Of a stretch of DNA of 64,000 bases, positions 23,178 to 31,930 are shown piece after piece. Origin of the DNA: Nocardioides aquaticus. Its GTDB lineage: Bacteria; Actinomycetota; Actinomycetes; Propionibacteriales; Nocardioidaceae. A program made the translations under genes and the position numbers. Location: NCBI RefSeq assembly GCF_018459925.1, contig NZ_CP075371.1:2294001-2358000 (forward strand), given 5' to 3'. Every line of letters begins with the position of its first letter. The first letter of the stretch is position 1. The notes beneath the pieces were generated by a model. That model made no database searches. It saw only the letters and a program-made list of their open reading frames with translations, and had not been told where the DNA came from.

Positions 23178-23898
23178 CCGTCTCGGCCAGGGGTGCCCGG
23201 CTGGTGCGGTAGGACGCCGTCGGGTGGTCGGGGTCGGGCCGGCCGAAGGAGATGCCGCAGACGACCGCACGGTCCTCGGGGATGTCGAGGTGCTCGTGCA
23301 GCAGCGACGACTGGCCGGCGAGCGCTGCCTGCGCGCAGGCACCGAGCCCGAGCGCCTGGGCGGCCAGCAGGAACGTCTGGACGTAGAGCCCGCAGTCGAT
23401 CGCGCCGTAGGTCCCCAACTCGCGCGGCGCGGAGATGATCGCGACGTGCGGGGCCCCGAACAGCTCGAAGTTGCGCAGGCCCTCCAGGAACGACCGGTCC
23501 CGGTCGCCCTTCTCGATGCCCACCGCGTCGTAGAGCTGCCACCCGCTCTCACGGCGCCGGTCGCGGTGCACCCCGGTGTAGGCCTGGGGGAAGTCGAGGT
23601 CGCTGCCGCCCTGCTCGAGCCCGGCCAGCATCGCCGCCGACAGCTCCCGGGCGGCGTCGCCGGAGAGCACGTCGACCCGCCACGGCTGGGTGTTGCACCA
23701 CGACGGCGTGCGCCGGGCCGCCTCGAGCAGGCGCTCCAGGGTGGCGTCGTCGACCGGCTCGGGCAGGTACCCCCGGCAGCTCCACCGCTCGGCCAGGACC
23801 CGCTCGAGGGCCTCGATGTCGCCGGTCGCGCCGGCTCGCGCGTCGGCTCGCGCGTCGGCCCGGTCGGCGGGCGAGCTGTCGGGCAGGTCGTCGGTCAT
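23161..23898 (-). CDS. Nitroreductase family oxidoreductase
   Basis: A 245-residue FMN-dependent protein from ATG 23898, with CAGACT seven bases upstream (leaderless). The nitroreductase fold shows in RWSCRGYLPEPVDDATLERL, the FMN-contacting ARRTPSWCNTQPWRVDVLSG, the dimer region YGAIDCGLYVQTFLLAAQAL and LGACAQAALA. It is predicted to use NAD(P)H to reduce nitro compounds, quinones or similar acceptors. The N-terminal 25 residues are a variable Ala/Asp/Arg-rich extension (ADRADARADARAGA). A 22-bp repeat array sits 48 bp upstream. Confidence 0.87.
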   Translation of the reverse strand: MTDDLPDSSPADRADARADARAGATGDIEALERVLAERWSCRGYLPEPVDDATLERLLEAARRTPSWCNTQPWRVDVLSGDAARELSAAMLAGLEQGGSDLDFPQAYTGVHRDRRRESGWQLYDAVGIEKGDRDRSFLEGLRNFELFGAPHVAIISAPRELGTYGAIDCGLYVQTFLLAAQALGLGACAQAALAGQSSLLHEHLDIPEDRAVVCGISFGRPDPDHPTASYRTSRAPLAETVTRRG

Positions 23899-23945
23899 GC
23901 GGCGGAGTCTGCCAGGGACGCTGACAGCGCCGGTGTCACGGTGCC

Positions 23946-24011
23946 GAGATGACGCTCGCGGACAGCCGAGATGACGCTCGCGGCGCCTCGAGGTGACGGT
24001 TCCGGCGTCAC
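23946..24011 (+). repeat. 22-bp tandem repeat, array B (3 units)
   Basis: Units begin at 23946, 23968 and 23990. Tails are ACAGCC, CGCCTC and GTCAC, and the third unit has the variant core GAGGTGACGGTTCCGG. The order of unit types is the same as in arrays E and F. The stop codon of the FUSC gene (complement of 24008-24010) lies inside the third unit. Confidence 0.9.
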
Positions 24012-25048
24012 CGGTCGCGGACGGAGGCGACGTCGTCGACGATCCTGACGATGGTGCGCAACGAGACCAGCAGGTCGCCGTAGACCGTCCACAGCAGCCC
24101 GGGGAGCTCCTCGCGCGACAGGTCGCGGACGAGGTCGTCGATACGGGGGAGGAGGTCCTCCATGCCGGCGTGCGGGTCCGCCATCCGCTCGCCCACCTCG
24201 CGCAGCAGCGCGAGCCAGGGCTCACGGAAGCGGGGGTCCCACTCCTCGGCGTCGGCGACCGCGTCGCCGACGGTCCGTGCGATGGCCCGGGCCTGCGCGA
24301 CCCCCTCCTCGAGGCGGTGCATCACGGTCTCGTCGCGGTCGGGGTCGCCGGCCGCCCGGGACCGTCGCCGCCGCACGTTGTAGCGCTGGCTGTCGCGCGA
24401 GTGCCGCAGCAGCTCCTCGCCGCGGTCGAGGTCGGCGTCGATCGCGCGGGTCTCGTCGATCCAGGCCTGCGCGTGCTCGTTGCTGGCCGGCAGAGAGAGG
24501 TCGTCGGCGATGCGGCGGAGCAGGTTGCCGAGCCGGCGGTCGACCTGGTCGAGCTGGCGCTCGGTGAGCCGGTCGTCGAGCGGCGGCACGACGAGGAAGT
24601 TCACCGCGACCCCCACCGCGACCCCGAGCAGCGTGTCGGCGAAGCGGTGCAGGAGCACGATCGACGCACCGTCCGCGCTGCTGGTCAGCACGAACAGGGC
24701 GGTCGTCGCGACGGTGACACCCTCCGCCCTGATCGCGGTCAGACGCGCCAGCAGCAGCCCGACCAGCACGGCCGCGCCCAGGCTGACCACCCCGCCCCCG
24801 AGCGTCACGACGGCCAGGAAGCTGACGATGATGCCCAGGAAGGTGGCGACCACGGTCTGACCGCCCCGCCACACCGAGGTCCGCACGGTGGCGTGCACGG
24901 TCAGCAGGGCCGCCCACGGCGCGAGGAAGGGTTGCGCCAGGTCCAGCACGGCCGCGGCCAGCAACCACGCCACGACGGTCGCGATGGTGGACTTGACCAC
25001 CTGGAGCAGGTCCGTACGGACCTCGGGACGCGCCAGCAGCCCCCGCAC
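24008..25048 (-). CDS. FUSC/aromatic acid exporter-like membrane protein
   Basis: About 346 residues from GTG 25048. The N-terminal half holds five or six membrane helices with the FUSC-type pattern (DLLQVVKSTIATVVAWLLAA, FLAPWAALLTVHATVRTSVW, GVAVGVAVNFLVVPP). The C-terminal half is a long charged helical cytoplasmic domain (LTERQLDQVDRRLGNLLRRI through DLSREELPGLLWTVYGD, shown in part). Relatives include aromatic-acid and fusaric-acid efflux proteins; the substrate is unknown. The start is uncertain: the frame is open upstream to the DUF1330 gene but offers no ATG or GTG, only a CTG overlapping that gene's stop. The stop codon is provided by repeat array B. Confidence 0.78.
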   Translation of the reverse strand: MRGLLARPEVRTDLLQVVKSTIATVVAWLLAAAVLDLAQPFLAPWAALLTVHATVRTSVWRGGQTVVATFLGIIVSFLAVVTLGGGVVSLGAAVLVGLLLARLTAIRAEGVTVATTALFVLTSSADGASIVLLHRFADTLLGVAVGVAVNFLVVPPLDDRLTERQLDQVDRRLGNLLRRIADDLSLPASNEHAQAWIDETRAIDADLDRGEELLRHSRDSQRYNVRRRRSRAAGDPDRDETVMHRLEEGVAQARAIARTVGDAVADAEEWDPRFREPWLALLREVGERMADPHAGMEDLLPRIDDLVRDLSREELPGLLWTVYGDLLVSLRTIVRIVDDVASVRDR

Positions 25049-25104
25049 CCGGGAGGGCCAGGTACGAGGGTGTGGTGCGCCGCGAGGGCCGGCAGCGGAG
25101 ATGG

Positions 25105-25395
25105 TCAGACCACGCCGGGCACGATGCGCATGTCGCGCTCGGCACCGCCGTCGAGCGCGGCCAACGCCTCCTGGTACGCCGCGCCGTCGTGGGCGGCGAC
25201 CGCGGCCTCGACCGAGGCGAACTCGATGACGACGCAGCGGGCGGCGACCCCCGCCTCGTACGTCTGCTCGGGCATCCCGCGGACGATGAAGGTGCCGCCG
25301 GCGCCGGTCAGGGCGGGGCCGGCGAGCTCGGCGTAGGCCGCGAGCTTCTGCTCGTCGCGGACCTCGCGGTACAGGCTGATCCAGTAGGCGCTCAT
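25105..25395 (-). CDS. DUF1330 family protein
   Basis: A 96-residue ferredoxin-like alpha/beta-barrel protein from ATG 25395, with CAGCAT six bases upstream. It shows the family pattern SAYWISLYREVRDEQKLAAY, GTFIVRGMPEQTYE, and VVIEFASVEAAVAAH followed by YQEALAAL. The DUF1330 family is widespread and its function is not established; the fold resembles small monooxygenases. It lies just upstream of the FUSC gene on the same strand and may be co-transcribed with it. Confidence 0.87.
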   Translation of the reverse strand: MSAYWISLYREVRDEQKLAAYAELAGPALTGAGGTFIVRGMPEQTYEAGVAARCVVIEFASVEAAVAAHDGAAYQEALAALDGGAERDMRIVPGVV

Positions 25396-25438
25396 GGGTC
25401 CATGCTGCCGCAACGGCGGTGCGGCCTAGGCTGCGGGC

Positions 25439-26152
25439 GTGCTGGGGACGAGACGCGACGGTCCGGTGTCGGTGCTCGAGCTGCAGCGGGAGGACCGGCG
25501 CAACGCGCTCGACCTCGCGCTGTGCCGGGCGATCGGGGAGGCCGCGGCCGCCGAGGTCGACGCCGGGGCGCGGGTGCTGGTCCTGACCGGGCAGGGCTCG
25601 GCCTTCTGCGCCGGGGCCGACCTCGACGGCGTGTACGGCGGGGAGTTCCTCGAGGCGCTGTACGGGATGCTGCACGGACTGACCCGGCTGCCGGTGCCGG
25701 TCGTCGCCGCCGTCAACGGCCCGGCCATCGGCGCAGGCACCCAGCTGGTCCTGGCCTGCGACCTGCGGGTGGCCGCACCGACCGCGCGGTTCGCCGTGCC
25801 GACGGCCCGCAACGGGATGGCGGTCGACGCGTGGACCATCCGCACCCTCGCCGCCACCGTCGGCGCCGGTGTGGCCAACCGGGTGATGCTGGGGGCCGAG
25901 ACCCTCGACCACGACGCGGCGCTCGCGGTCGGCCTGGTCGACCGCACCGGTGACGTCGAGGACGCGCTGGCCTGGGCGCAGGAGGTGGCGGCGCTGGCGC
26001 CGTTGGCGCTGGCGCACAACAAGCTGGTGCTCCGGGGCGGTGACGACGAGACGGTCGCGGAGACCTTCGACGCGTGCTGGGCCAGCGACGACGTGCGCGA
26101 GGCGCTCGCGGCGCGTGCCGAGCGGCGTACGCCGGTCTTCCGCGGGCGCTGA
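25439..26152 (+). CDS. Enoyl-CoA hydratase/isomerase family protein
   Basis: A 237-residue crotonase-fold protein from GTG 25439, with TAGGCT six bases upstream (leaderless). It has the oxyanion-hole regions (QGSAFCAGADLDG and AAVNGPAIGAGTQLVLACDL) and RFAVPTARNGMAVDAWT in the position of the usual catalytic Glu region. A first catalytic Glu is not evident where hydratases carry it, so isomerase or another crotonase activity is possible. It probably acts on fatty-acyl-CoA or a similar acyl-CoA. The last base of its stop codon is the first base of repeat array C. Confidence 0.82.
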   Translation: MLGTRRDGPVSVLELQREDRRNALDLALCRAIGEAAAAEVDAGARVLVLTGQGSAFCAGADLDGVYGGEFLEALYGMLHGLTRLPVPVVAAVNGPAIGAGTQLVLACDLRVAAPTARFAVPTARNGMAVDAWTIRTLAATVGAGVANRVMLGAETLDHDAALAVGLVDRTGDVEDALAWAQEVAALAPLALAHNKLVLRGGDDETVAETFDACWASDDVREALAARAERRTPVFRGR

Positions 26153-26217
26153 GCGCGCCGCGATCGTCACCTCGACGCGCCGGAATCGTCATCCCGGCTG
26201 TCCGCGAGCGTCATCTC
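26152..26217 (-). repeat. 22-bp tandem repeat, array C (3 units)
   Basis: On the minus strand the units begin at 26217, 26195 and 26173: the first is the standard core plus ACAGCC, the second begins GGGATGACGATTCCGG, the third GAGGTGACGATCGCGG. A partial extra unit (CGGACAGCC) precedes the first. The array starts on the last base of the enoyl-CoA hydratase stop codon. Confidence 0.9.
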
Positions 26218-26256
26218 GGCTGTCCGGGACGGCCCCTCGTGCCTAGGGTCGGAGCC

Positions 26257-27045
26257 GTGGGCGGGCTGGAGCTGGTGGAGGACGCGGGCGGGGTGGTGGT
26301 GCGCCTCGACGAGCGCGACCAGTCCCACGTCGACCTCGACGACCCCCGGCGGCTGGTCTTCGACTACGTCCAGCGCCTGGCCGAGGCGCTCGACGCGTGG
26401 GGCGTGCCGGGGGAGCCGGTGCGGGTGGTGCACGTCGGCGGGGGCGGGCTGACGCTGCCGCGCTACGTCGCCGCGACCCGGCCGCGCTCGGCCCAGGTCG
26501 TCCTCGAGCCCGACACCGAGCTGACCGAGGAGGTGCGGCGGGTGCTGCCGCTGCCGGCCCGGAGCGGGATCAAGGTCCGCCCGGTCGACGGCCGGGCCGG
26601 CGTCGCGGCGCTGCGACCGGCGTACGCGGAGGTGGTCGTCGTCGACGCGTTCGCCGACGGCCGGCTGCCGGCCTCGCTGGTGGGGGAGGACTTCTGGGGC
26701 GACGTCGCGCGGGTGCTCGAACCGGACGGGTGGCTGCTGCTCAACCTCAGCGACCGGGCGCCGTGGCAGCACACCCGGCGCGTCCTCGCCGGCGTCCGGG
26801 CGCACCTCCCGCACCTGCTGCTGACCGCCGAGCCGGCCACCCTGAAAGGGCGCCGCGCGGGCAACCTGGTGCTCGTGGCCTCCCGCGGCGAGGTCCCGAC
26901 CGAACGGCTGCGCGAGCGCGCCCGTCGCGCCGGGCTGCCGACCCGGGTGCTCGACGCCGGCGCCGTCGCGGACGCGTTCGGCGGGGGCACTGCCTTCACC
27001 GACGACGCGGAACCAGGACCGGACCACCGCGATTTCGCGGGCTGA
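26257..27045 (+). CDS. Spermidine synthase-like methyltransferase-fold protein
   Basis: A 262-residue protein from GTG 26257, with TAGGGT seven bases upstream (leaderless). The Rossmann core VRVVHVGGGGLTLPRYVAAT, the acidic strand QVVLEPDTELTEEV and the VVVVDAFADGRLPASL motif match spermidine synthase-like proteins. The aminopropyltransferase active-site motif DSTDP-type is replaced by DAFADG, which argues against true polyamine synthesis. Many actinobacteria have such fused or free proteins of unknown substrate. It is framed by 22-bp repeat array C upstream, and array D follows the next gene. Confidence 0.8.
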   Translation: MGGLELVEDAGGVVVRLDERDQSHVDLDDPRRLVFDYVQRLAEALDAWGVPGEPVRVVHVGGGGLTLPRYVAATRPRSAQVVLEPDTELTEEVRRVLPLPARSGIKVRPVDGRAGVAALRPAYAEVVVVDAFADGRLPASLVGEDFWGDVARVLEPDGWLLLNLSDRAPWQHTRRVLAGVRAHLPHLLLTAEPATLKGRRAGNLVLVASRGEVPTERLRERARRAGLPTRVLDAGAVADAFGGGTAFTDDAEPGPDHRDFAG

Positions 27046-27069
27046 CCGGTCGCCTGGTTGTCTCGGGGC

Positions 27070-28395
27070 GTGAGCACCCGAGGCCGGACGACGCGCGCGG
27101 CCGGCGCCCTCACCGTCGCGACCCTGCTGCTGGCCACCGCCTGCGGAGCCTCGGGGCCGGAGGCCGACGCCCCCGCCGGCGCGGCCTCGCCGTCCGGCAC
27201 TGCGGAGTCCTCGGGATCGTCCGAGCCGGCCGCGCCGACCGAGCCCGCGGTGGACCCCGACGCCCCCACCGGCTGGGGGCCCACCGAGGGCGAGCTCGCC
27301 GAGGCGCAGGAGACGGCGGCCTCGATGACCGAGGCCGAGCTCGCCGGCCAGGTCGTGGTGGGCCGCTACCGCGGGACCGACCCCGCTGAGGCCGCGGCCA
27401 TGGTGCGCGACCTGCACCTCGCCGGCCTGAGCGTCACCTCCGAGAACCTCCTCGACGAGGCGCAGGCCCGCGCGATGACCGCGGCGATCTCCGGTGCCGT
27501 CGCCGAGGACGGACGCGACGTGCCGGCCGTGGTCGGCGTCGACCAGGAGGGCGGGACCGTCGAGCAGCTGCGCGGCATCGCGACCACGTTCCCTGCCTTC
27601 GCCGAGGCCGGCGAGGCGCTGGCCGCGGACCAGCAGCGGGGCCGCCGCGTGGTGACCGCGGCCGCCGACGCCGCCGGCCTCGAGCTGCGCGACCTGGGCT
27701 TCACCTGGGTCTTCGGGCCGGTGGCCGACGTCACGATCGGCGCCGCCGACCCGACCATCGGCTCGCGCTCGCCGTCGAGCGACGTCGACCTCGCCGCCGA
27801 GGCGGTCGTCGCGGCCCTGGCGGGGTACGCCGACGCGGGCCTGGTCACCACCGTCAAGCACTTCCCCGGCCACGGCGCCGTCACCAGCGACAGCCACCTG
27901 ACCCTGCCGGAGCTCGACTCGACCCTCGCCGAGCTGCGCGCCCGGGACCTGCGGCCGTTCGAGGCCGCCGTCGACGCCGGTGCGCCGGCGGTGATGATGA
28001 GCCACATCGCCCTCTACGCGCTCGCCCCCGGCCGGCCGGCGACCCTGGCCGCGCCGGTCTACGACCTGCTGCGCGACGAGGTCGGCTTCGAGGGCGTCGT
28101 GATCACCGACTCGCTCGGGATGGGTGCGGTCGTCGGCCGCGACACCCCGGCCGTCCAGGCGCTCAACGCCGGGGCCGACCTGCTGCTGATGCCGGCCGAC
28201 ACCGAGGCCACGCAGGGCACGCTGACCGACGCGATCACCTCGGGGCTCGTACCCCGGGAGCGGGCGGAGGAGGCCGCCGCCCGCGTCATCGCCCTGCAGC
28301 GGTGGCAGGCCCGTACGGCGGCCGCGGTGCCGGTGCCCGGTGACGTCGGGGCGCGCGCGGCCCGGGCCGCCGCGGACCTCGCGGCCGCCGGCTGA
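27070..28395 (+). CDS. Glycoside hydrolase family 3 lipoprotein, beta-N-acetylhexosaminidase-like
   Basis: A 441-residue exported protein from GTG 27070 (a TTG at 27058 is also in frame). A lipoprotein signal (GALTVATLLLATAC, Cys ~24) and a Ser/Pro/Glu linker to residue ~70 are followed by the GH3 barrel. Markers are VGVDQEGGTVEQL, FTWVFGPVADV, the NagZ signature TTVKHFPGHGAVTSDSH, and the nucleophile region VVITDSLGMGAV. NagZ-type enzymes release N-acetylglucosamine from cell-wall muropeptides; surface-anchored versions in actinobacteria probably act in peptidoglycan turnover. Two bases of the stop codon belong to repeat array D. Confidence 0.88.
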   Translation: MSTRGRTTRAAGALTVATLLLATACGASGPEADAPAGAASPSGTAESSGSSEPAAPTEPAVDPDAPTGWGPTEGELAEAQETAASMTEAELAGQVVVGRYRGTDPAEAAAMVRDLHLAGLSVTSENLLDEAQARAMTAAISGAVAEDGRDVPAVVGVDQEGGTVEQLRGIATTFPAFAEAGEALAADQQRGRRVVTAAADAAGLELRDLGFTWVFGPVADVTIGAADPTIGSRSPSSDVDLAAEAVVAALAGYADAGLVTTVKHFPGHGAVTSDSHLTLPELDSTLAELRARDLRPFEAAVDAGAPAVMMSHIALYALAPGRPATLAAPVYDLLRDEVGFEGVVITDSLGMGAVVGRDTPAVQALNAGADLLLMPADTEATQGTLTDAITSGLVPRERAEEAAARVIALQRWQARTAAAVPVPGDVGARAARAAADLAAAG

Positions 28396-28459
28396 CGCGC
28401 CGCGAGCGTCATCTCGACGCGCCGGAACCGTCATCTCGGCTGTCCGCGAGCGTCATCTC
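28394..28459 (-). repeat. 22-bp tandem repeat, array D (3 units)
   Basis: Minus-strand units begin at 28459, 28437 and 28415, with tails ACAGCC, CGCGTC and CGCGTC; the middle unit has the GGTTCCGG core. Unit order matches array C. It overlaps the stop codon of the GH3 gene by two bases. Confidence 0.9.
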
Positions 28460-28505
28460 GGCAGGTGGCGGACCTTCCGTGGCCCGCCCGCCCTAGCCTG
28501 GGCGT

Positions 28506-29366
28506 GTGAGCGAGACCACGACCGACCCCTGGCAGCACACCCGCGTCGAGCGGGACGGGCTCGTCCTCGACGTCCGCACCGCCGGGCCCGAGGACGGCGA
28601 GCCCGTCGTGCTGCTGCACGGCTTCCCGCAGACCTCGCGTTCCTTCACCGCGCTGGCCCGGATCCTTGCCGCCGCGCCCGTACGCCTGCTGGCCCCCGAC
28701 CAGCGCGGCTACTCGCCCGGCGCCCGGCCCCGTGACGTCGCGGCCTACGCGCTCGAGGAGCTCGTGGCCGACGCGCTCGCCGTCGTCGAGGCCACCGGCC
28801 ACGCCTCCGCGCACGTGGTCGGCCACGACTGGGGGTCGCAGGTGGCCTGGGCGGTCGCGGGGCGGCACCCCGAGCGGGTCCGGTCGCTGCTGGCGGTCTC
28901 GATCCCGCACCCGGCGGCGTACGGCACGGCCCTGCGGACCGACAGCGACCAGCAGTCCCGCTCTGCCTACCTGCAGGACTTCCGGGCGCCCGCGCCCGGC
29001 CCGGAGGGCGCCCTGCTCGCCGACGACGCCGCCGCGCTCCGCTCACTGTGGGGCGCTGCCGTGCCGGCCGCGGAGCAGGAGGCCGACCTCGCGCAGCTGC
29101 GGGACGGCGCGCTCGAGGGCGGTCTGAACTGGTACCGCGCGATGCGCCGCGACATCGCCGACACCCCGGCCAGCGCCGTGCCGACCACGTTCGTGTGGGG
29201 CGAGGACGACGCGTTCGCCGGGGCGGCCGCCGCGCACGCCTGCGGCGACCACGTCCGGGCCGACTACCGGTTCGTGTCGCTGCCCGGGGTCGGGCACTGG
29301 GTGCCCGACCAGGCGCCCCAGGTGCTGGCCGACGAGCTGCTCGCCCGCCTGGCGTCGGCCCGGTAG
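28506..29366 (+). CDS. Alpha/beta hydrolase, epoxide hydrolase-like
   Basis: A 286-residue protein from GTG 28506, with TAGCCT six bases upstream (leaderless). The triad is visible: nucleophile Asp in VVGHDWGSQVAWAVAG, the acid in FVWGEDDAFAG, and His in LPGVGHWVPDQAP. The oxyanion motif is VVLLHGFPQTSRSF. An aspartate nucleophile points to epoxide hydrolase or haloalkane dehalogenase chemistry. The second half has no clear cap tyrosines that I can place, so the exact class is open. It is probably cytoplasmic. Confidence 0.85.
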   Translation: MSETTTDPWQHTRVERDGLVLDVRTAGPEDGEPVVLLHGFPQTSRSFTALARILAAAPVRLLAPDQRGYSPGARPRDVAAYALEELVADALAVVEATGHASAHVVGHDWGSQVAWAVAGRHPERVRSLLAVSIPHPAAYGTALRTDSDQQSRSAYLQDFRAPAPGPEGALLADDAAALRSLWGAAVPAAEQEADLAQLRDGALEGGLNWYRAMRRDIADTPASAVPTTFVWGEDDAFAGAAAAHACGDHVRADYRFVSLPGVGHWVPDQAPQVLADELLARLASAR

Positions 29367-29383
29367 CCGGCCCGGACGGTGGA

Positions 29384-29557
29384 CTAGGAGCGCACGCCGC
29401 TGAGGCGGAAGAGAAGCCAGACGCTGGCGTCGGCCACGCGCTGCACGGGTCCGCCGCCGGCCCCGAGCGCGCCGGGCGCGGACGAGAGCGGTGCGCCGGA
29501 CGCGGTGCCGTGGCCGCGGGCGGGGCCGTCGTGGAGCGAGGTGTCGAGCGCGGTCAT
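29384..29557 (-). CDS. Candidate 57-residue small protein
   Basis: An ORF in the 355-bp gap between the hydrolase and the next dehydrogenase gene. ATG 29557 has AGGTGA six bases upstream. The first 35 residues are Gly/Ala/Pro-rich (HDGPARGHGTASGAPLSSAP), and the end is a hydrophobic-basic helix (VQRVADASVWLLFRLSGVRS). No Cys, no signal peptide. The reading frame has actinobacterial third-position GC use, but that is weak evidence in DNA this rich in GC. The rest of the gap (29558-29721) holds only the -10 box of the next gene. Confidence 0.35.
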   Translation of the reverse strand: MTALDTSLHDGPARGHGTASGAPLSSAPGALGAGGGPVQRVADASVWLLFRLSGVRS

Positions 29558-29721
29558 GGGTCACCTGCTTCCGGGCCGGGGCCCGTGGCGAGTCGGAGGG
29601 AGTGGGTGGATCGTGGAGTGATCATCGGCGCGCGGGCACACCCTCTTGAGCCCTGCAGCCGGGACCGGGACCGCCGTACGGGTGGGAACCCGCGCCGCTG
29701 CGGCGTCGTAACGTCGCCGGG

Positions 29722-30657
29722 GTGACCGACCAGACACCCCCCGCCACCCCGTCCGAGCAGTCTCCGTCCGAGTCCTCGCCCCAGCGGCCCGTCGTCGCCT
29801 TCCTGGGCACCGGGACCATGGGCGCGCCGATGGCCCGCAACGTCGCCGCCGCCGGTCTCGAGACCCGCGTGTGGAACCGGACGGCGGCGAAGGCCGAGCC
29901 GCTGGCCGACGTCGCGACGGTCTGCGGCGGGGTCGCCGAGGCCGTCGACGGCGCCGACGTGGTCGTCACCATGCTCTACGACGCCGACTCGGTCGCCGCG
30001 ACCATGGAGGAGGCGCGGGGGTCACTGGCCCCGGACGCGGTGTGGGTGCAGCAGTCCACCGTCGGCGTCGAGGGCAGCGACCGGCTGGCCGCGCTGGCCA
30101 CGGACCTGGGCGTGGCCTACCTCGACGCGCCGGTGCTGGGGACCAAGGAGCCGGCCGAGAAGGGCGCCCTGGTGGTCCTGGCGTCCGGCCCGGAGGAGCT
30201 GCGGGAGCGGGTCGCCCCGGTCCTCGACGCCGTGGGCTCGCGGACCACCTGGGTCGGGCCGGTCGGCGCCGGGTCCCGGCTCAAGCTGGCCGCGAACGCC
30301 TGGGTGCTCAGCGTCGTGCAGGGCGTCGCGGACTCCCTGACCCTGGCGCGCGAGCTCGGGGTCGACCCCCGGGCGTTCCTGGACGCGGTGTCCGGGGGCG
30401 CGCTCGACGCGCCGTACGTCCAGCTGAAGGGCGCCGCGATGCTCGACGGCGAGCACGACGCCAGCTTCGCGCTCAGCGGCGGCGTCAAGGACGCCGGGCT
30501 CATCCTGGACGCGGCCCGGGACGCCGGGGTCGACCTCTCCCTCGTGCCCGGCCTGCACGACCGGATGCGGGCCGCCGACCAGGCCGGGTACGGCGACCTC
30601 GACCTCTCCGCCACCTACCTGCTGGGCCTCGGCGGACCGGACCGGCCGCAGGCCTGA
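29722..30657 (+). CDS. NAD(P)-dependent beta-hydroxyacid dehydrogenase family (3-hydroxyisobutyrate dehydrogenase-like)
   Basis: A 311-residue protein from GTG 29722, with TAACGT seven bases upstream (leaderless). A disordered Pro/Ser extension of about 20 residues leads into the Rossmann site VAFLGTGTMGAPMARNVAAA. The substrate-binding motif is VLGTKEPAEKGALVVLASG, and the catalytic lysine lies in GAGSRLKLAANAWV. The C-terminal all-helical domain is complete. Enzymes of this family oxidise 3-hydroxyisobutyrate, tartronate semialdehyde and related acids, or reduce imines; the substrate cannot be told apart from sequence. It is convergent with the DUF1501 gene, 7 bp away. Confidence 0.85.
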   Translation: MTDQTPPATPSEQSPSESSPQRPVVAFLGTGTMGAPMARNVAAAGLETRVWNRTAAKAEPLADVATVCGGVAEAVDGADVVVTMLYDADSVAATMEEARGSLAPDAVWVQQSTVGVEGSDRLAALATDLGVAYLDAPVLGTKEPAEKGALVVLASGPEELRERVAPVLDAVGSRTTWVGPVGAGSRLKLAANAWVLSVVQGVADSLTLARELGVDPRAFLDAVSGGALDAPYVQLKGAAMLDGEHDASFALSGGVKDAGLILDAARDAGVDLSLVPGLHDRMRAADQAGYGDLDLSATYLLGLGGPDRPQA

Positions 30658-30664
30658 CGGGCGT

Positions 30665-31930
30665 TCACAGCGAGGTCATCACGCCGACCTGCTCGGGTGC
30701 GAAGCCGGGGAAGACGGTGGCGGTCGAGGCGCGGAACCGTGTCGTGACGACCTCGGACAGCACGCTGCGGTAGTCGGTGGTGACGAGGAGGTCGGAGTCG
30801 AGGTCGTTGGTCAGGCCGGGCCAGGTGCCGTAGTAGCGGCCCCCCTTGACCCCGGCCCCGGCGAGCAGCATCACGTTGCCGTAGCCGTGGTCCAGTCCCC
30901 AGTTGGCGTTCTCCTGCACGCGGCGGCCGAACTCGCTCAGCGCCACCAGGGTCACCTTGGACGCCTGGTCGCCGAGGTCGTCGAAGAAGGCGGCGATGCT
31001 GCCGGCGAGCCGGCCGGCGTTGGTGCGCATCCGTCCCCACTCGAGGTTGCCGACGTCGGTGTGCATGTCCCAGTCGCCCTGGTCGACGGTGATCACCTCG
31101 ACGCCGACGTCGCCCCGGACCACCCGGGCGACCTGGGAGAGGGCGGCGCCAAGGTCGCCGGCGGGGTAGCGGCCGCGGTTGTCGGTCGTCGCGCTCGCCG
31201 GTGCCAGCGCCTCGACGGCGCGGAAGGTGGAGCGCATCGACCCGGCCAGCACCGAGGCGTCGGCGTCCCAGAGCGTGTGCAGCGACCGGACCCGGCCACC
31301 GATGGTGTCCCACTGGTCGTCGCCGGGGAGCCGGGTCTGGGACAGCGAGGCCGCCGCCATCACGGGCGCGTCGCCGTACATCGAGGTCGGCAGCACCCCG
31401 CCGCCCATGGTGAAGCCCTGCAACGGGCTGTCACCGGCGGTCGTGCCGACCAGCCGGTTCAGCCAGCCCTGTCGCTCCGCGGACCCGGCGTCGGCGTCCT
31501 CGAGCTCCTCCATCGCCGCGAAGTGGGAGCGGTTCGGGACCGGCAGACCGGTGGCGTGCACGGCGGCCAGGCGCCCCGAGCGCCACAGCGGCTCCAGCGG
31601 CGCGAGCTGGGGGTGCATGCCGAACATGCCGTCCTTGTTGACCAGCCGGTCGGCGGCCACGGCCAGCCGGGGCCGGGCCTGGTAGTAGACGGGGTCGCCG
31701 TGCGGCACCACCAGGGAGAGCCCGTCGGCGGCGCCGCGCAGGGAGAGCACCACGAGCACCGACCCGGCGCTCGCGGCGGTGGCGGGGGAGGCCGTCACGA
31801 CGGCCGAGCCGAGCACGGTGGTGGTCCCGGCGAGCGCGGCGGCGCCCTGGAGCAGGCCGCGCCGCGACAGCGCGGCGTACTCGGGGCAGCAGGAGGTCGT
31901 CGAGGTCATCGTGGTCACCGGTCCGGTCAT
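30665..31930 (-). CDS. DUF1501 family protein, Tat-exported
   Basis: A 421-residue protein from ATG 31930, overlapping the stop of the DUF1800 gene (ATGA). A twin-arginine signal (SRRGLLQGAAALAGTTTVLG, residues ~22-42) is followed by the DUF1501 domain, which resembles sulfatase/alkaline-phosphatase-like hydrolases: VLVVLSLRGAADGLSLVVPH, RSHFAAMEELED, ITVDQGDWDMHTDVG and VTLVALSEFGRRVQEN. DUF1501 and DUF1800 genes are nearly always paired in bacteria. Their function is unknown, but both are exported and probably work together outside the membrane. Confidence 0.88.
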   Translation of the reverse strand: MTGPVTTMTSTTSCCPEYAALSRRGLLQGAAALAGTTTVLGSAVVTASPATAASAGSVLVVLSLRGAADGLSLVVPHGDPVYYQARPRLAVAADRLVNKDGMFGMHPQLAPLEPLWRSGRLAAVHATGLPVPNRSHFAAMEELEDADAGSAERQGWLNRLVGTTAGDSPLQGFTMGGGVLPTSMYGDAPVMAAASLSQTRLPGDDQWDTIGGRVRSLHTLWDADASVLAGSMRSTFRAVEALAPASATTDNRGRYPAGDLGAALSQVARVVRGDVGVEVITVDQGDWDMHTDVGNLEWGRMRTNAGRLAGSIAAFFDDLGDQASKVTLVALSEFGRRVQENANWGLDHGYGNVMLLAGAGVKGGRYYGTWPGLTNDLDSDLLVTTDYRSVLSEVVTTRFRASTATVFPGFAPEQVGVMTSL

